Below the pieces are notes generated by a model. That model had not been told where the DNA came from and ran no database searches. It saw only the letters and a list, made by a program, of their open reading frames with translations. A program made the position numbers and the translations under genes. Shown here in pieces: positions 23,101 to 30,203 of a stretch of DNA of 64,000 nt (position 1 is its first letter; every line of letters starts with the position of its first letter). The DNA comes from Yponomeuta sedellus. Taxonomy: Eukaryota; Arthropoda; Insecta; Lepidoptera; Yponomeutidae. The DNA lies in assembly GCA_934045075.1 (NCBI GenBank), contig OW203726.1, positions 24,357,693 to 24,421,692 of the forward strand. Reading direction: 5' to 3'.

Positions 23101-23626
23101 TTATTCAATTATTAAACCTATGTATGGGAAATATGTTGAGATGTGCTATACTGATACGGATAGCTTCATCTATCATTTGTCCACAGAGGACTTCTTCCTA
23201 GATTTGAAATACCGTTTACTACCTTACTTTGATACGAGTAATTACGATAGTAATAATATACATCAAATTCCATTAAAAAACAAAAAGATTCCTGGGCTAT
23301 TTAAGGATGAAATGGGTGGTGAAATTATTACAGAATTTGTAGGATTACGATCAAAACTGTACTGTTTCAAAACTTTAGAAAAAACTGTCAAAAAGGCCAA
23401 AGGAGTAAAAATGAGCGTTATTCGCGGTCTTAACTTTAGTAATTATGAGCAGACCTTGTTTGAAGGTAATGTGCTGCGCAAGAGAAATATCTTGTTTAAA
23501 TCGATAAAACATGAAATATTTACGCAAAGTGTCAACAAAATAGCTCTATCGAGAAATGATGATAAACGTTTGATTCATCGGGATCAAATCTCAACTAAAG
23601 CGTGGGGCCATACCTCAATATTATGA
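20120..23626 (+). CDS. polB: Protein-primed family B DNA polymerase (Polinton PolB)
   Basis: This 1168-residue enzyme should replicate the element from its ends. The N-terminus has a C2H2-like finger (C4, C7, H19, H25). Residues 190-295 resemble a Cys/His peptidase-like module common in arthropod Polinton polymerases (CFLW at C196; SHFCLIK at H290). A second finger follows (CSSC..). Exonuclease motifs are ADFE (D365/E367), SGYD (D511) and YVKTD (D662). A Zn-binding CHIC...DHCH...HCN insert (460-492) lies between Exo I and II and resembles endonuclease VII. Polymerase motifs are DANNLYG (D758), KLLNNSIFGKT (902-912) and YTDTD (D1012, D1014). The protein ends in the usual AWGH. The start ATG at 20,120 keeps the first finger. 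The frame is intact with no stop. Confidence 0.95.
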   Translation: MPYCITCKTLVNPKSWVGHMRSTDHKSKVATHHLSEDVEVLTSAFRNRIATYKIQANGDGQHSIETFFESIHNKLKSLIDISLKKHVCIKVNVELFSFFLMYKNDLQELKSFGTKNITIHMNHNFNSIFSEIINTLKKKLEEFQERDSGWTFLSNSHLEINVNKYQPLSGSSFIDLPKFIKNKKACLNIKNDDPYCFLWCVTAALFPSKSHPDRVSSYPDFRDIFNTQGLSYPVTFSDIPVFEKNNPDIAIFVYGLQGKKTVVGPLYRSESSTAKNIVHLLFLENDEGSHFCLIKNLPRLVRSQISKHHQQLHFCSSCLLFFKTSNELVIHACGGIATALPNQGSVLQFKNYERKQNIPFIIYADFETMLQRHLGCEADPNIASTSLLQQHVPSAFGYYIVCTVDAKYNRYVSYRGSDCVSKFVEWLYRDMKQIHTILKANIKIIFTDNDSQNFENAVRCHICDNLLIFDKVRDHCHITGHYRGAAHKHCNLQFKLPNFVPVVFHNLSGYDCHLFIKELGEAPGPIRIIPKTKENYISFTKYIPLSKDEGIQLRFIDSFKFLGTSLEKLTKTMKVEEFSLLKSFFANDTELKLLTRKGVYPYDYMSHWKCYEENSLPPKSAFYNTISGEEISDQDYEHAKSVWSTFSIRNLGEYTDLYVKTDVLLLADIFEHFRKTCKRYYQLDPAFYLTAPSLSFDAMLLKTKVRLELLSDLAIIRMIQDGIRGGVCMCSKRHAKANNKYMSEYDPSRPESFITYIDANNLYGFSMSQVLPLSDFRFLEQSEVNTIDITSVPDNASFGYILEVDIIYPTHLHDYHNDFPFCPERCIPPGGKSSKLIPNLYDKYRYVIHYVHLKTCLKHGLILRKIHRVITFRQSAYLKQYIELNTKLRQQAQSTFEQDFFKLLNNSIFGKTIENTEHRVNVYLVNQWSDSQNKTKKCTSAEKLIARPNFHSASVFSENLVAIQMKPERVVLDKPIYIGFTVLELSKSHMYDFHYSIIKPMYGKYVEMCYTDTDSFIYHLSTEDFFLDLKYRLLPYFDTSNYDSNNIHQIPLKNKKIPGLFKDEMGGEIITEFVGLRSKLYCFKTLEKTVKKAKGVKMSVIRGLNFSNYEQTLFEGNVLRKRNILFKSIKHEIFTQSVNKIALSRNDDKRLIHRDQISTKAWGHTSIL

Positions 23627-24573
23627 AAATAAGATAGTAAAATTGACCATGGGATAAAATTTAAAAATATGTAATCAAAATATCGTGATATGATGTATTT
23701 CATAGATCTGTTTCAGTCTTAGATGCTATGTGTATGGATTGCGGCTGCGGTAACCGCCGCGATAGAGCTAGTGTGGAATAAGCTTAATATTATGTTTTCG
23801 TTCTTATGCTCTTCAAGTTAAAGCTAAAGCTCTTTAGGTATGTTAAGAATAGCGTATTTATTTAAGTGAACTAATAATGTAATGAATTAAAATAGATAGG
23901 TACTTAGTTATAAAAGTGTTATGTACTATAAGCTAATAAGTATAGTTTTGGGTGAATAAATTGGGTTATACTACCAGCTTCTTTTATTTCCATGACCTAA
24001 CATTGTTACCTAATGTTACAAAAACAAAAGAATATGTAAGTATTGTTAGTTCCTACATATCTCAGAAATTTTTGCTATAGACATAGTCTTGAGCGCGGTG
24101 GGATGAGGAGAGCTAAACTATATTCAATGAAGTTTTGATTTCGTGTCTACTGAAAGTATGACAGCTCCCTGTGGGAATCGAGCCCACGACCTCTGCAATA
24201 GTAATCAAACGCTATCATCACTAGACCGACGAGACAGTCAAAAGTAGGTCAAGTCAAGGTGTTAGCGATGTTGCAAACAGCAAGGGAGGCGCATCGATGT
24301 TGCATAGCGCGCAAGGGTTCAATGACTACTATTTACTTAGTCAGCAATGACATACTTGATTCAAACACATTCGATATTGATAATGCTGACTACGAATTCG
24401 AGCTCGCTCACTCTTATATGTATTAAAAGAGACAGGATTAATTTTCTAGAGCGATCGAAACGTATGAATAGGTAAGTTACACTCATCTACAAATCCATTT
24501 TATATTTGGTGGTTCAGTAATTTATTGTTACTGCATCGTTCGAGCCAACTAGAAGATCAGCAGACGTGAAAAC
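23627..24573. other. Polinton spacer after PolB
   Basis: AATAAA near 23,955 (GGGTGAATAAATTGGG) could end the PolB transcript. The rest is AT-rich without coding evidence, except a tRNA-like sequence at 24,164-24,237. Upstream of 24,574 the text GATCAGCAGACGTG could serve as an initiator region. Confidence 0.45.
24164..24237 (-). repeat. tRNA-like sequence within the Polinton
   Basis: On the minus strand, GGTCTAGTGATGATAGC resembles a D-arm/A-box. GTGGGCTCGATTCCCAC is a perfect 5-bp T-arm with B-box. The acceptor and anticodon stems pair poorly, so this is more likely a SINE remnant or Pol III promoter relic than a tRNA gene. Confidence 0.5.
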
Positions 24574-25044
24574 ATGTCGATTTCGGTAAGCATTATTTTT
24601 TTCCATCCAATTTATATTACACAGTTTGAAATAGGTTTGAATATTTTTAATAATTTTTTTTTTTGTTTTTTTCAGATTTTAGGCGAGACTGATCCGACTG
24701 ACCCTTACTACTACGCGCAAAATATTTTGAGTGGGTTCGATAGTGATGTCGAAGAAATACGAAACCCGGCTCCATCAGACGTGGGGAAGCGGAAAAGTAA
24801 GACTTCAAGGAAACGGGTTGCAAAGGACTCCACGTCTACATCATATGTGGTTAGCAAGGCGGCAAGAAGAGGAAATCGGTTGATAAAAATAGAAGTATTC
24901 GACTTAAATGAGTGTAAGGACACAAACAGTGAAAGTGCGGTGTTAAGTGCCCAATATGTTGTGATAGATCCTGTAGACGAAATAATGGACATGGTGGAAA
25001 ACGTAGTTAAGAACATTTCTAAAAATATGTGCAATAGTTATTAA
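24574..25044 (+). CDS. Polinton small spliced gene 2, unknown function
   Basis: I do not recognise the family. The ATG at 24,574 opens a four-codon exon (MSIS) followed by a donor GTAAGC at 24,586. A pyrimidine-rich acceptor ends at TTTTTTCAG (24,675). Removing the 90-bp intron leaves about 126 residues in frame. The intron length is a multiple of three without a stop, so the unspliced frame is also open (156 codons). The protein begins ILGETDPTDPYYYAQ, has a basic middle (KRKSKTSRKR) that could be a nuclear signal, and ends in an acidic, hydrophobic stretch (DEIMDMVENVVKNI). It is the last plus-strand gene and converges on the capsid block. Confidence 0.65.
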   Translation: MSISVSIIFFHPIYITQFEIGLNIFNNFFFCFFQILGETDPTDPYYYAQNILSGFDSDVEEIRNPAPSDVGKRKSKTSRKRVAKDSTSTSYVVSKAARRGNRLIKIEVFDLNECKDTNSESAVLSAQYVVIDPVDEIMDMVENVVKNISKNMCNSY

Positions 25045-25152
25045 TTTCGTTTTAAATTAAAAATTAATTAAATAAAACATGTTTTCTTTTTTAAATACAT
25101 TTACATTTATTTCTTACTTTCAATAAAAAAGTTACATAAATACTTGCTTATT
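25045..25152. terminator. Convergent polyadenylation region
   Basis: AATAAAACATG at about 25,072 and CAATAAAAAAG at about 25,121 serve plus-strand transcripts. TTTATT at about 25,106 gives AATAAA on the minus strand. The region sits between the stop codons of the two converging gene blocks. The role is inferred from hexamers and position. Confidence 0.6.
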
Positions 25153-25641
25153 CTAAATAAATTCTATAACATTATTTTCATAAAACCATTTCTTGACACA
25201 TAGTACATTTTTCAACGCACATTGTTTGTGGTGAGAAAAACACGTAAAATTGCATACACTATATTTATCATGCAGGTATTTTATATTAGGACATTGATTT
25301 TCCTCGATATTAATAGCACAACAATCACCACAAAGTTTATTTACCCACATGATTTTTTCTAAACCTTTTACAAAAATTTTCTTATTCCTCAATAAACTAT
25401 AAATTAACCTATGAAATTCGCGGTAGTCAATAAAACCTTCACGCCAATAAATTCCTCTATTCTTTTCCAACCAAACAACTTGCTTTTTTTCGCTATCTGA
25501 TAAAGTAGAAAATGGATAAGGAGGTTTTACCAAGTAGACCATAGTAAATTCTTTAGTAGCGAGAGCAAACTCTTTAATAATAAAATTATTTTTATAATCT
25601 CTAAATCCTTGTAAATCTACAAAAATATGTTCAGAATTCAT
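25153..25641 (-). CDS. Cys/His-rich Polinton protein after the major capsid gene
   Basis: The protein has 162 residues and I cannot name its family firmly. The N-terminal half (IFVDLQGFRDYKNNFIIKEF) has the look of a DnaQ/RNase H-like exonuclease first strand, but D-x-Q replaces the catalytic D-x-E. Activity is therefore doubtful. The C-terminal half is dense in Cys and His (CGDCC, CNFTCFSHHKQC, VLC) and probably binds zinc. Its ATG overlaps the MCP stop as ATGA (25,638-25,641), so it should share the MCP transcript. It is the last gene of the minus-strand block. Confidence 0.75.
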   Translation of the reverse strand: MNSEHIFVDLQGFRDYKNNFIIKEFALATKEFTMVYLVKPPYPFSTLSDSEKKQVVWLEKNRGIYWREGFIDYREFHRLIYSLLRNKKIFVKGLEKIMWVNKLCGDCCAINIEENQCPNIKYLHDKYSVCNFTCFSHHKQCALKNVLCVKKWFYENNVIEFI

Positions 25642-26852
25642 GTTATTTTTTTAACGATGTTAGAAAGTGGTTTATATTCGATTACACAATCGTTTAGTAT
25701 GAGGCAGTAAGCAGAAGTTTGATCTGGTATTTCTAAATCACTCTCTATTTCTACTCTAACATCAATGGGACCTGTCTTCAGGGTCTCATTTTGCCTGCAG
25801 CAATCTATTACAAATAATGGTGCTTTATCTTTGAAATCCTTCAGATTTAACAACGGCTCACACCGACGTCCATAGTAAGACTGTTGGAATCTAGCGTACT
25901 GCTCATATAATATCATATACCTTTCTTCAGTAAACTTAATATTGAGACTTTCATATGGAAAGTAAGTTGAATTTAAAAAAACCTTGACATCACGTACATA
26001 ACAATGATCAAAGTGAGACATGTCTTTCATACCTAAACTTTTCCGATTAGTTTGTAAACCAATAATCACATAACGTGGTTTCTCTAATTGAGATGTGGTT
26101 TTTATAGACCAAGTATGTTTTGTAGTCTGTGGTAAAAGAGGGTATTCATAGAGATCCCAATTCCTAAATGCTAAACTGATAGGTCTATCTTTCTCCAAAC
26201 ATCTCAGCAAGTTAACTCTTTCACGATCAGATACTTTTATATGCGGTACTCTCCATACAATTTTGTTAATGGTTATGTCATCTAACACTTCATTAGTGGT
26301 TAATTTAATAGAATTAAGGTTTGTATTACTACGCAAAAGAACCAGCTCATGTTTACAGTTCATTATTATTTTATTATAATCTTCAGCGAAACCTAAAACT
26401 TTATTCAATGGGATACAGGCGGAAAAATTACCAGTAGTATTTTTTATTCCATCAATGTCCCACCCCCATAGCCGTGACATTTTTGATTCATTTTCATTCA
26501 TCGAGAGCAATGATTTAATAGTAGTTGTGATCCCAGCATTTTTTATCCTATCAATTTCTACGCCATTTAGTTCATATCGAATGTCTTGGAAAAGAAAAAG
26601 CGCTGCATTATTCACCAACTCAATATTACTCACTCTCTCTTTTTTATCGCCATTTGGACGGTGCACTGTGATAGAACCTTCGATGTATAGTGTACTCTGT
26701 GACGGTAAGACGTATAAGTCTTGTTGATTGATGGGAATGCGTATTTCATCGTTTTTGTTAAAACTATTAATGTAGGGCTTATACGAATGGATTTGGTAGC
26801 TTTCAATGCTGTTGTCGTAGGCGAAAGAATCCAAGATATTTAAGATATTCAT
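25638..26852 (-). CDS. Major capsid protein (double jelly-roll type, hexon-like)
   Basis: The 404-residue protein should form the hexameric capsomers of an icosahedral particle. The N-terminal region (SYKPYINSF, IRIPINQQDLYVLPS, LYIEGSI), the FLFQDIRYELNGVEID stretch and the following MSRLWGW are what I recall of the short capsid proteins of arthropod Polintons, often listed as uncharacterised F54H12.2-like proteins. Length and place beside a penton-like gene support this. Its ATG overlaps the preceding small gene and its TGA the following gene, both as ATGA. The frame is intact. A structure prediction showing two stacked eight-stranded jelly rolls would settle it. Confidence 0.85.
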   Translation of the reverse strand: MNILNILDSFAYDNSIESYQIHSYKPYINSFNKNDEIRIPINQQDLYVLPSQSTLYIEGSITVHRPNGDKKERVSNIELVNNAALFLFQDIRYELNGVEIDRIKNAGITTTIKSLLSMNENESKMSRLWGWDIDGIKNTTGNFSACIPLNKVLGFAEDYNKIIMNCKHELVLLRSNTNLNSIKLTTNEVLDDITINKIVWRVPHIKVSDRERVNLLRCLEKDRPISLAFRNWDLYEYPLLPQTTKHTWSIKTTSQLEKPRYVIIGLQTNRKSLGMKDMSHFDHCYVRDVKVFLNSTYFPYESLNIKFTEERYMILYEQYARFQQSYYGRRCEPLLNLKDFKDKAPLFVIDCCRQNETLKTGPIDVRVEIESDLEIPDQTSAYCLILNDCVIEYKPLSNIVKKIT

Positions 26853-26995
26853 TTTATGACTTTTAAGTATCTGAGAAATTGTTTATTTTCCTTAGTCAGT
26901 TTTTTCTTTTTAGCAGGTGGTTTCTGTTGCGGTGGATGTGTTGTACTGAGATCTTTGGTTTCGGGTACCAATGTTTTATTTATGAAATCTATCAT
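26849..26995 (-). CDS. 48-residue basic protein between penton and MCP genes
   Basis: This ORF is hidden by its size. The ATG at 26,995 lies in the penton stop (ATGA, 26,992-26,995). Its TGA overlaps the MCP start (ATGA, 26,849-26,852). The product begins MIDFINKTLV, has a Pro-rich centre (PPQQKPPAK) and a basic C-terminus (KKKKLTKENKQFLRYL). It could bind nucleic acid or act as a small capsid cement protein; neither is shown. The exact overlaps on both sides are the main evidence that it is real. Confidence 0.75.
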   Translation of the reverse strand: MIDFINKTLVPETKDLSTTHPPQQKPPAKKKKLTKENKQFLRYLKVIK

Positions 26996-27663
26996 TTTCG
27001 TCTTAGGTGTAAATATAACTGTAGTTCTTCTTGTCGTAGATTTATAAGGTTGTTATTTGCATCCAAAATCCTTATATTAATCTCGCTAACTGTATTTTGA
27101 TTTACTGGGAAATATATCAAATTTTTTGGGATTTCTATAATCCTGTACCCTGGCGGTACATTAGGTGCAAATTCGTAAATTATATGGCTAGGCTTCCCAT
27201 TTATGTACGATCCGCTCACGATATCACATTCTATTCGAACGATGGTTGTTGGTAGAATGTTTACAGGGAAGAGAGACTCATGTAATATATTAGCTTTAAG
27301 AGTCTGATTTCCAAAACCCAATATCCTTCCGATTGAACCGGATTTCTCAAAATGAATATCTTTTGAACAAATTATTTTTGTGCTCAAAGTGTTATTGTTA
27401 CATATCAAATTAAACGTACAGTCTACTAAATTTGTTTTTAAAAAGTCATTTATATCTAATAGCTCGTATGATCCTTCGGGTATTTCAATCATTTCGTTGT
27501 CGCCATAATGAAATTTGTTGTTGTAGCATTCTATGTTAGGAATCGAATTAAACGTCGAAAAAAAGATCAGCCCACATTCATATTCACCATCAAGCTGCAG
27601 AGCCGGCGAATAAAATGTTGACAAAGCTGGTTTACAACCGGTTATTGATAGCGTGAATGACAT
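26992..27663 (-). CDS. Minor capsid protein (penton-like, single jelly roll)
   Basis: The 223-residue protein probably forms the pentameric vertices. It starts MSFTLSITGCKPALSTFYSP and contains LDGEYECGLIFFSTFNSIPN, IEIPEGSYELLDINDFLK and IGRILGFGN, which I recall from minor capsid proteins of arthropod Polintons. It lies just upstream of the 48-residue gene and the MCP in one transcription unit. The spacing to the protease gene is 31 bp. No break is seen. Confidence 0.82.
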   Translation of the reverse strand: MSFTLSITGCKPALSTFYSPALQLDGEYECGLIFFSTFNSIPNIECYNNKFHYGDNEMIEIPEGSYELLDINDFLKTNLVDCTFNLICNNNTLSTKIICSKDIHFEKSGSIGRILGFGNQTLKANILHESLFPVNILPTTIVRIECDIVSGSYINGKPSHIIYEFAPNVPPGYRIIEIPKNLIYFPVNQNTVSEINIRILDANNNLINLRQEELQLYLHLRRK

Positions 27664-27694
27664 CGTAATAATGGTGAGAATAGTTTATGATTTC

Positions 27695-28090
27695 TTAATA
27701 TAAATGTTTCAACCAGAATGTTTTTAAAAATTTTATGCATAAATGACCGCAATTATAGGTGTTGTTTTGTTGATAGTTCATATAACTATAATAAACGTTA
27801 GTGTTTTTTGTTAAGTACTTGATTAATTCTACAGGTGGTTTTAAACCATAACTATCAAAGTACACGCTGTAATTATTTATCTTAATGTAGGCTACCCAGT
27901 GAGTTCCCGGATTTATTGAATTATCTAGATTCAGGATAGCGCACTCGATGTTATTTGATTTGCTTGGTAAAGTGTCTCTCATATAGACACCTCGAAAGTA
28001 TGGGATGTCCCGAGTATAATATATTAAATCTATATTACTCAGTGCTCGTCTGGGTAACCTTTTAACTAGTTTTTTGAAGAATGTACGCAC
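27695..28090 (-). CDS. Adenain-like cysteine protease
   Basis: This is a 131-residue capsid-maturation protease of the adenovirus/Ulp1 type. The catalytic series is visible in order: H64 in GTHWVAY, D79 in YFDSYG, Q107/Q108 in NYQQN and C114 in YNCGHLC. The length is short for the family but covers the core. Its ATG (28,090) lies inside the end of the PLA2-protein gene (25-bp overlap), so the two are probably translated from one mRNA. The protein MKGKG start of that neighbour fits the M/I/L-x-G-x-G adenain cleavage rule, an inferred substrate. Confidence 0.9.
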   Translation of the reverse strand: MRTFFKKLVKRLPRRALSNIDLIYYTRDIPYFRGVYMRDTLPSKSNNIECAILNLDNSINPGTHWVAYIKINNYSVYFDSYGLKPPVELIKYLTKNTNVYYSYMNYQQNNTYNCGHLCIKFLKTFWLKHLY

Positions 28091-28794
28091 AATCCCTTAC
28101 CTGTCTTGTATGGTTTGATGTATAAACCTTTGCCTAAGGAGATCGATTCCATCATTTTATTGTGACGCACGGATTCAGAAAGATTTTTTTGGGCTGACTT
28201 GTAATCATTAACTGCTTTTGCTATTCCACCAATACCTCCAGCTAAAGAACCCAATGCTGATAGACCAGCAAAAATAGGAATGAGTGGAAGTATTCCTCCA
28301 GTTTTAGGGATGGGAATAATTCTTGGCAGCTTCATATTATTTTTCTTATGAAATATTTTTTTTGCTGCTAAGTATGCAAACTGAATAGCATCTTGAATAT
28401 TTTTAGGTTTCTTTTTTTTCAGATGCGATTTTAATTTAGCCATAGAAGTTTTGAATGATTTAATTCCAGCACCCGATTTAATTTTTGCTTTCATTACTTT
28501 ATTCACCAACCATGATGCAACTTTTTCACCTCTGCTAGCATCTTCTGATTTTAATCGTTGCTTTGCCATCTTTCTTAGCTCTAAGTCAGCCTTATGCCGA
28601 TCTTCTAAACTTGAATACTTTGAATAAGCTATGTCGTGCAGCATACAAGCGCTGTCCAAAGGGTTTATGCCTTTATCGCCTCTTTGCAAACGTTCTTGTA
28701 ATCGAGTACCTGGACCGCAGTAGTTGTAGCCTGGTAAGTGTAACTCTATTGGTAAATTATTGATTAAAGTATTGAGAAGTCCTTTCCCTTTCAT
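28066..28794 (-). CDS. Virion protein with phospholipase A2 domain and glycine-rich tail
   Basis: The 242-residue protein has a secreted/parvovirus-type PLA2 core: the calcium loop YCGPGT (25-30), then DSACMLHD with catalytic H53-D54. A very basic stretch follows (LKSHLKKKKPK, 121-131). Residues 165-195 form a hydrophobic, Gly-rich segment (IPIFAGLSALGSLAGGIGG) that recalls membrane-active minor proteins of adenoviruses. The C-terminus has two GKGL-type motifs. In parvoviruses the same domain breaches the endosomal membrane. A similar job during particle entry is inferred here. Confidence 0.88.
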   Translation of the reverse strand: MKGKGLLNTLINNLPIELHLPGYNYCGPGTRLQERLQRGDKGINPLDSACMLHDIAYSKYSSLEDRHKADLELRKMAKQRLKSEDASRGEKVASWLVNKVMKAKIKSGAGIKSFKTSMAKLKSHLKKKKPKNIQDAIQFAYLAAKKIFHKKNNMKLPRIIPIPKTGGILPLIPIFAGLSALGSLAGGIGGIAKAVNDYKSAQKNLSESVRHNKMMESISLGKGLYIKPYKTGKGLCVHSSKN

Positions 28795-28843
28795 AACTAA
28801 CGATGTAATGAAAAATAAGTTAACTAATCTGTAGTAATATACT

Positions 28844-29776
28844 TCAATGCTTTATTATAGCACTTTTATTAATCCAACTATTTTCCTCTTGACCTAAGCC
28901 GAGCCATTTAACAAGATATTTGTTTCCCTTTTTTTTAATTACCTTCTCAACTAAATAAATATTGGGACAGCTAGTTTTTTGCAGTTCGTGTTCGTAAAAA
29001 CAACCTTTTATTGGTATACAATGTTGATCTCGTATGTAATATGTTGTGGGTATAGATTTTATTACTTTTACAACAGTGAATAATTCGGTAGACCAGTTTG
29101 GTGTATATCCTTTTTGAAAATCTCCTTTGTGCTTGCTGATACGGACAAAGTCTCCAACACGAAATTTAATTTTCTTTGCAGGTAAGGAAGGTTGTGATTT
29201 GTTTATATTACATGCAACGAGTGATTCATTTAACTTGTTTATTTCAGACGGCATATGTTTTGTAGTGCGATGCATAGTATTATTATAGCTCTTAACTATA
29301 TCACATAAAGGTTCTCCAATCCACTTATAATTTCCAAACAAGCTAAAATGTTTAAACAACTTGCTCTTCAAAGTTCTTATTAATCTTTCTACTATAGACG
29401 CTTTTTTTGTTGAATAAGTTGAATAATGATTTATTTTCCATCGGTTCGTAAGCTTCTGAAAAACGTCATTGTGAAATTCGGTACCCTTGTCGGTTTGTAA
29501 ATTAGCAGGTGATCGGCCTTCTTGTAAAACCTTATCAAACGCTAGAGACACCTCAGTTTTTGTTTTATTCTTTAATGGAGCGATCCATGCGTATTTAGAA
29601 AAAGCATCGATGACTACTAAAATAAATTTGAATCCTTTGTTAACCTTCTGATAGTTTTGCATATCAATCAAATCGGCTTGCCATAAATCATCAATCCCTT
29701 TTAAAATAACAGAACGACGTGGGAAATTTCTTCTAGCTGCTTTATGGATTTCATTTACAACAGATTGTTTGCTCAT
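28844..29776 (-). CDS. Retroviral-type DDE integrase with C-terminal chromodomain
   Basis: The 310-residue enzyme joins element ends to target DNA. Catalytic acidic residues are D35 (LWQADLID), D96 (QTDKGTEF) and E130 (SIVERLIRTLK), with 33 residues between the last two. Residues near 272-310 (NIYLVEKVIKKKGNKYLVKW, then WINKSAI) form a chromodomain, which may steer insertion to particular chromatin. The ATG overlaps the TGA of the upstream coiled-coil gene as ATGA (29,773-29,776). The 6-bp TTAGGA duplication around this element is the footprint expected of this enzyme. Confidence 0.93.
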   Translation of the reverse strand: MSKQSVVNEIHKAARRNFPRRSVILKGIDDLWQADLIDMQNYQKVNKGFKFILVVIDAFSKYAWIAPLKNKTKTEVSLAFDKVLQEGRSPANLQTDKGTEFHNDVFQKLTNRWKINHYSTYSTKKASIVERLIRTLKSKLFKHFSLFGNYKWIGEPLCDIVKSYNNTMHRTTKHMPSEINKLNESLVACNINKSQPSLPAKKIKFRVGDFVRISKHKGDFQKGYTPNWSTELFTVVKVIKSIPTTYYIRDQHCIPIKGCFYEHELQKTSCPNIYLVEKVIKKKGNKYLVKWLGLGQEENSWINKSAIIKH

Positions 29777-30135
29777 GCTGGTTTCGATGAGTCTCTGAGT
29801 GCTACTATATGATCTTTAATAATATTACTCGCTTCTACCTTTGAACACTTCTCATCTAACTGTTTCTGTAGCAGTTGTATTTGAGTTTTTATACTTTTAA
29901 GTTCATTAATGAAATCTTGTTTTTTACAATATAATTTATTGTTTTTTTCTACATACTCCTTGCTAACAGCTTCATCTGCTGCTACAGCTAACGGTAATCC
30001 TCTCAATATACATTGTTTTAAGTCGTAAACTCCTGACTCATTTTTACTTAGCCCTGTGTTTATAGGAACCAAATTTAATGGATCTGACACACGCAGTCTT
30101 TTATGAACATGATGTCCAAATTTATCTATATTCAT
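29773..30135 (-). CDS. Coiled-coil Polinton protein, 120 residues
   Basis: The product is not recognised with certainty. The first half has LNLVPINTGLS and GLPLAVAADEAVSKEYVEKN, the latter like the short segments that precede trimeric coiled coils in viral fibre proteins. Residues 75-105 form a heptad-rich helix (INELKSIKTQIQLLQKQLDE). A structural (fibre or linker) part is possible, but only inferred from those patterns. It overlaps the integrase start by ATGA, so both probably come from one mRNA. Confidence 0.7.
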   Translation of the reverse strand: MNIDKFGHHVHKRLRVSDPLNLVPINTGLSKNESGVYDLKQCILRGLPLAVAADEAVSKEYVEKNNKLYCKKQDFINELKSIKTQIQLLQKQLDEKCSKVEASNIIKDHIVALRDSSKPA

Positions 30136-30203
30136 CTTGTAAATAGTGTGAAGGTTAGAGTAGAAATAAAATAAAATATAGATTACATAAGTATTTATTC
30201 ATT

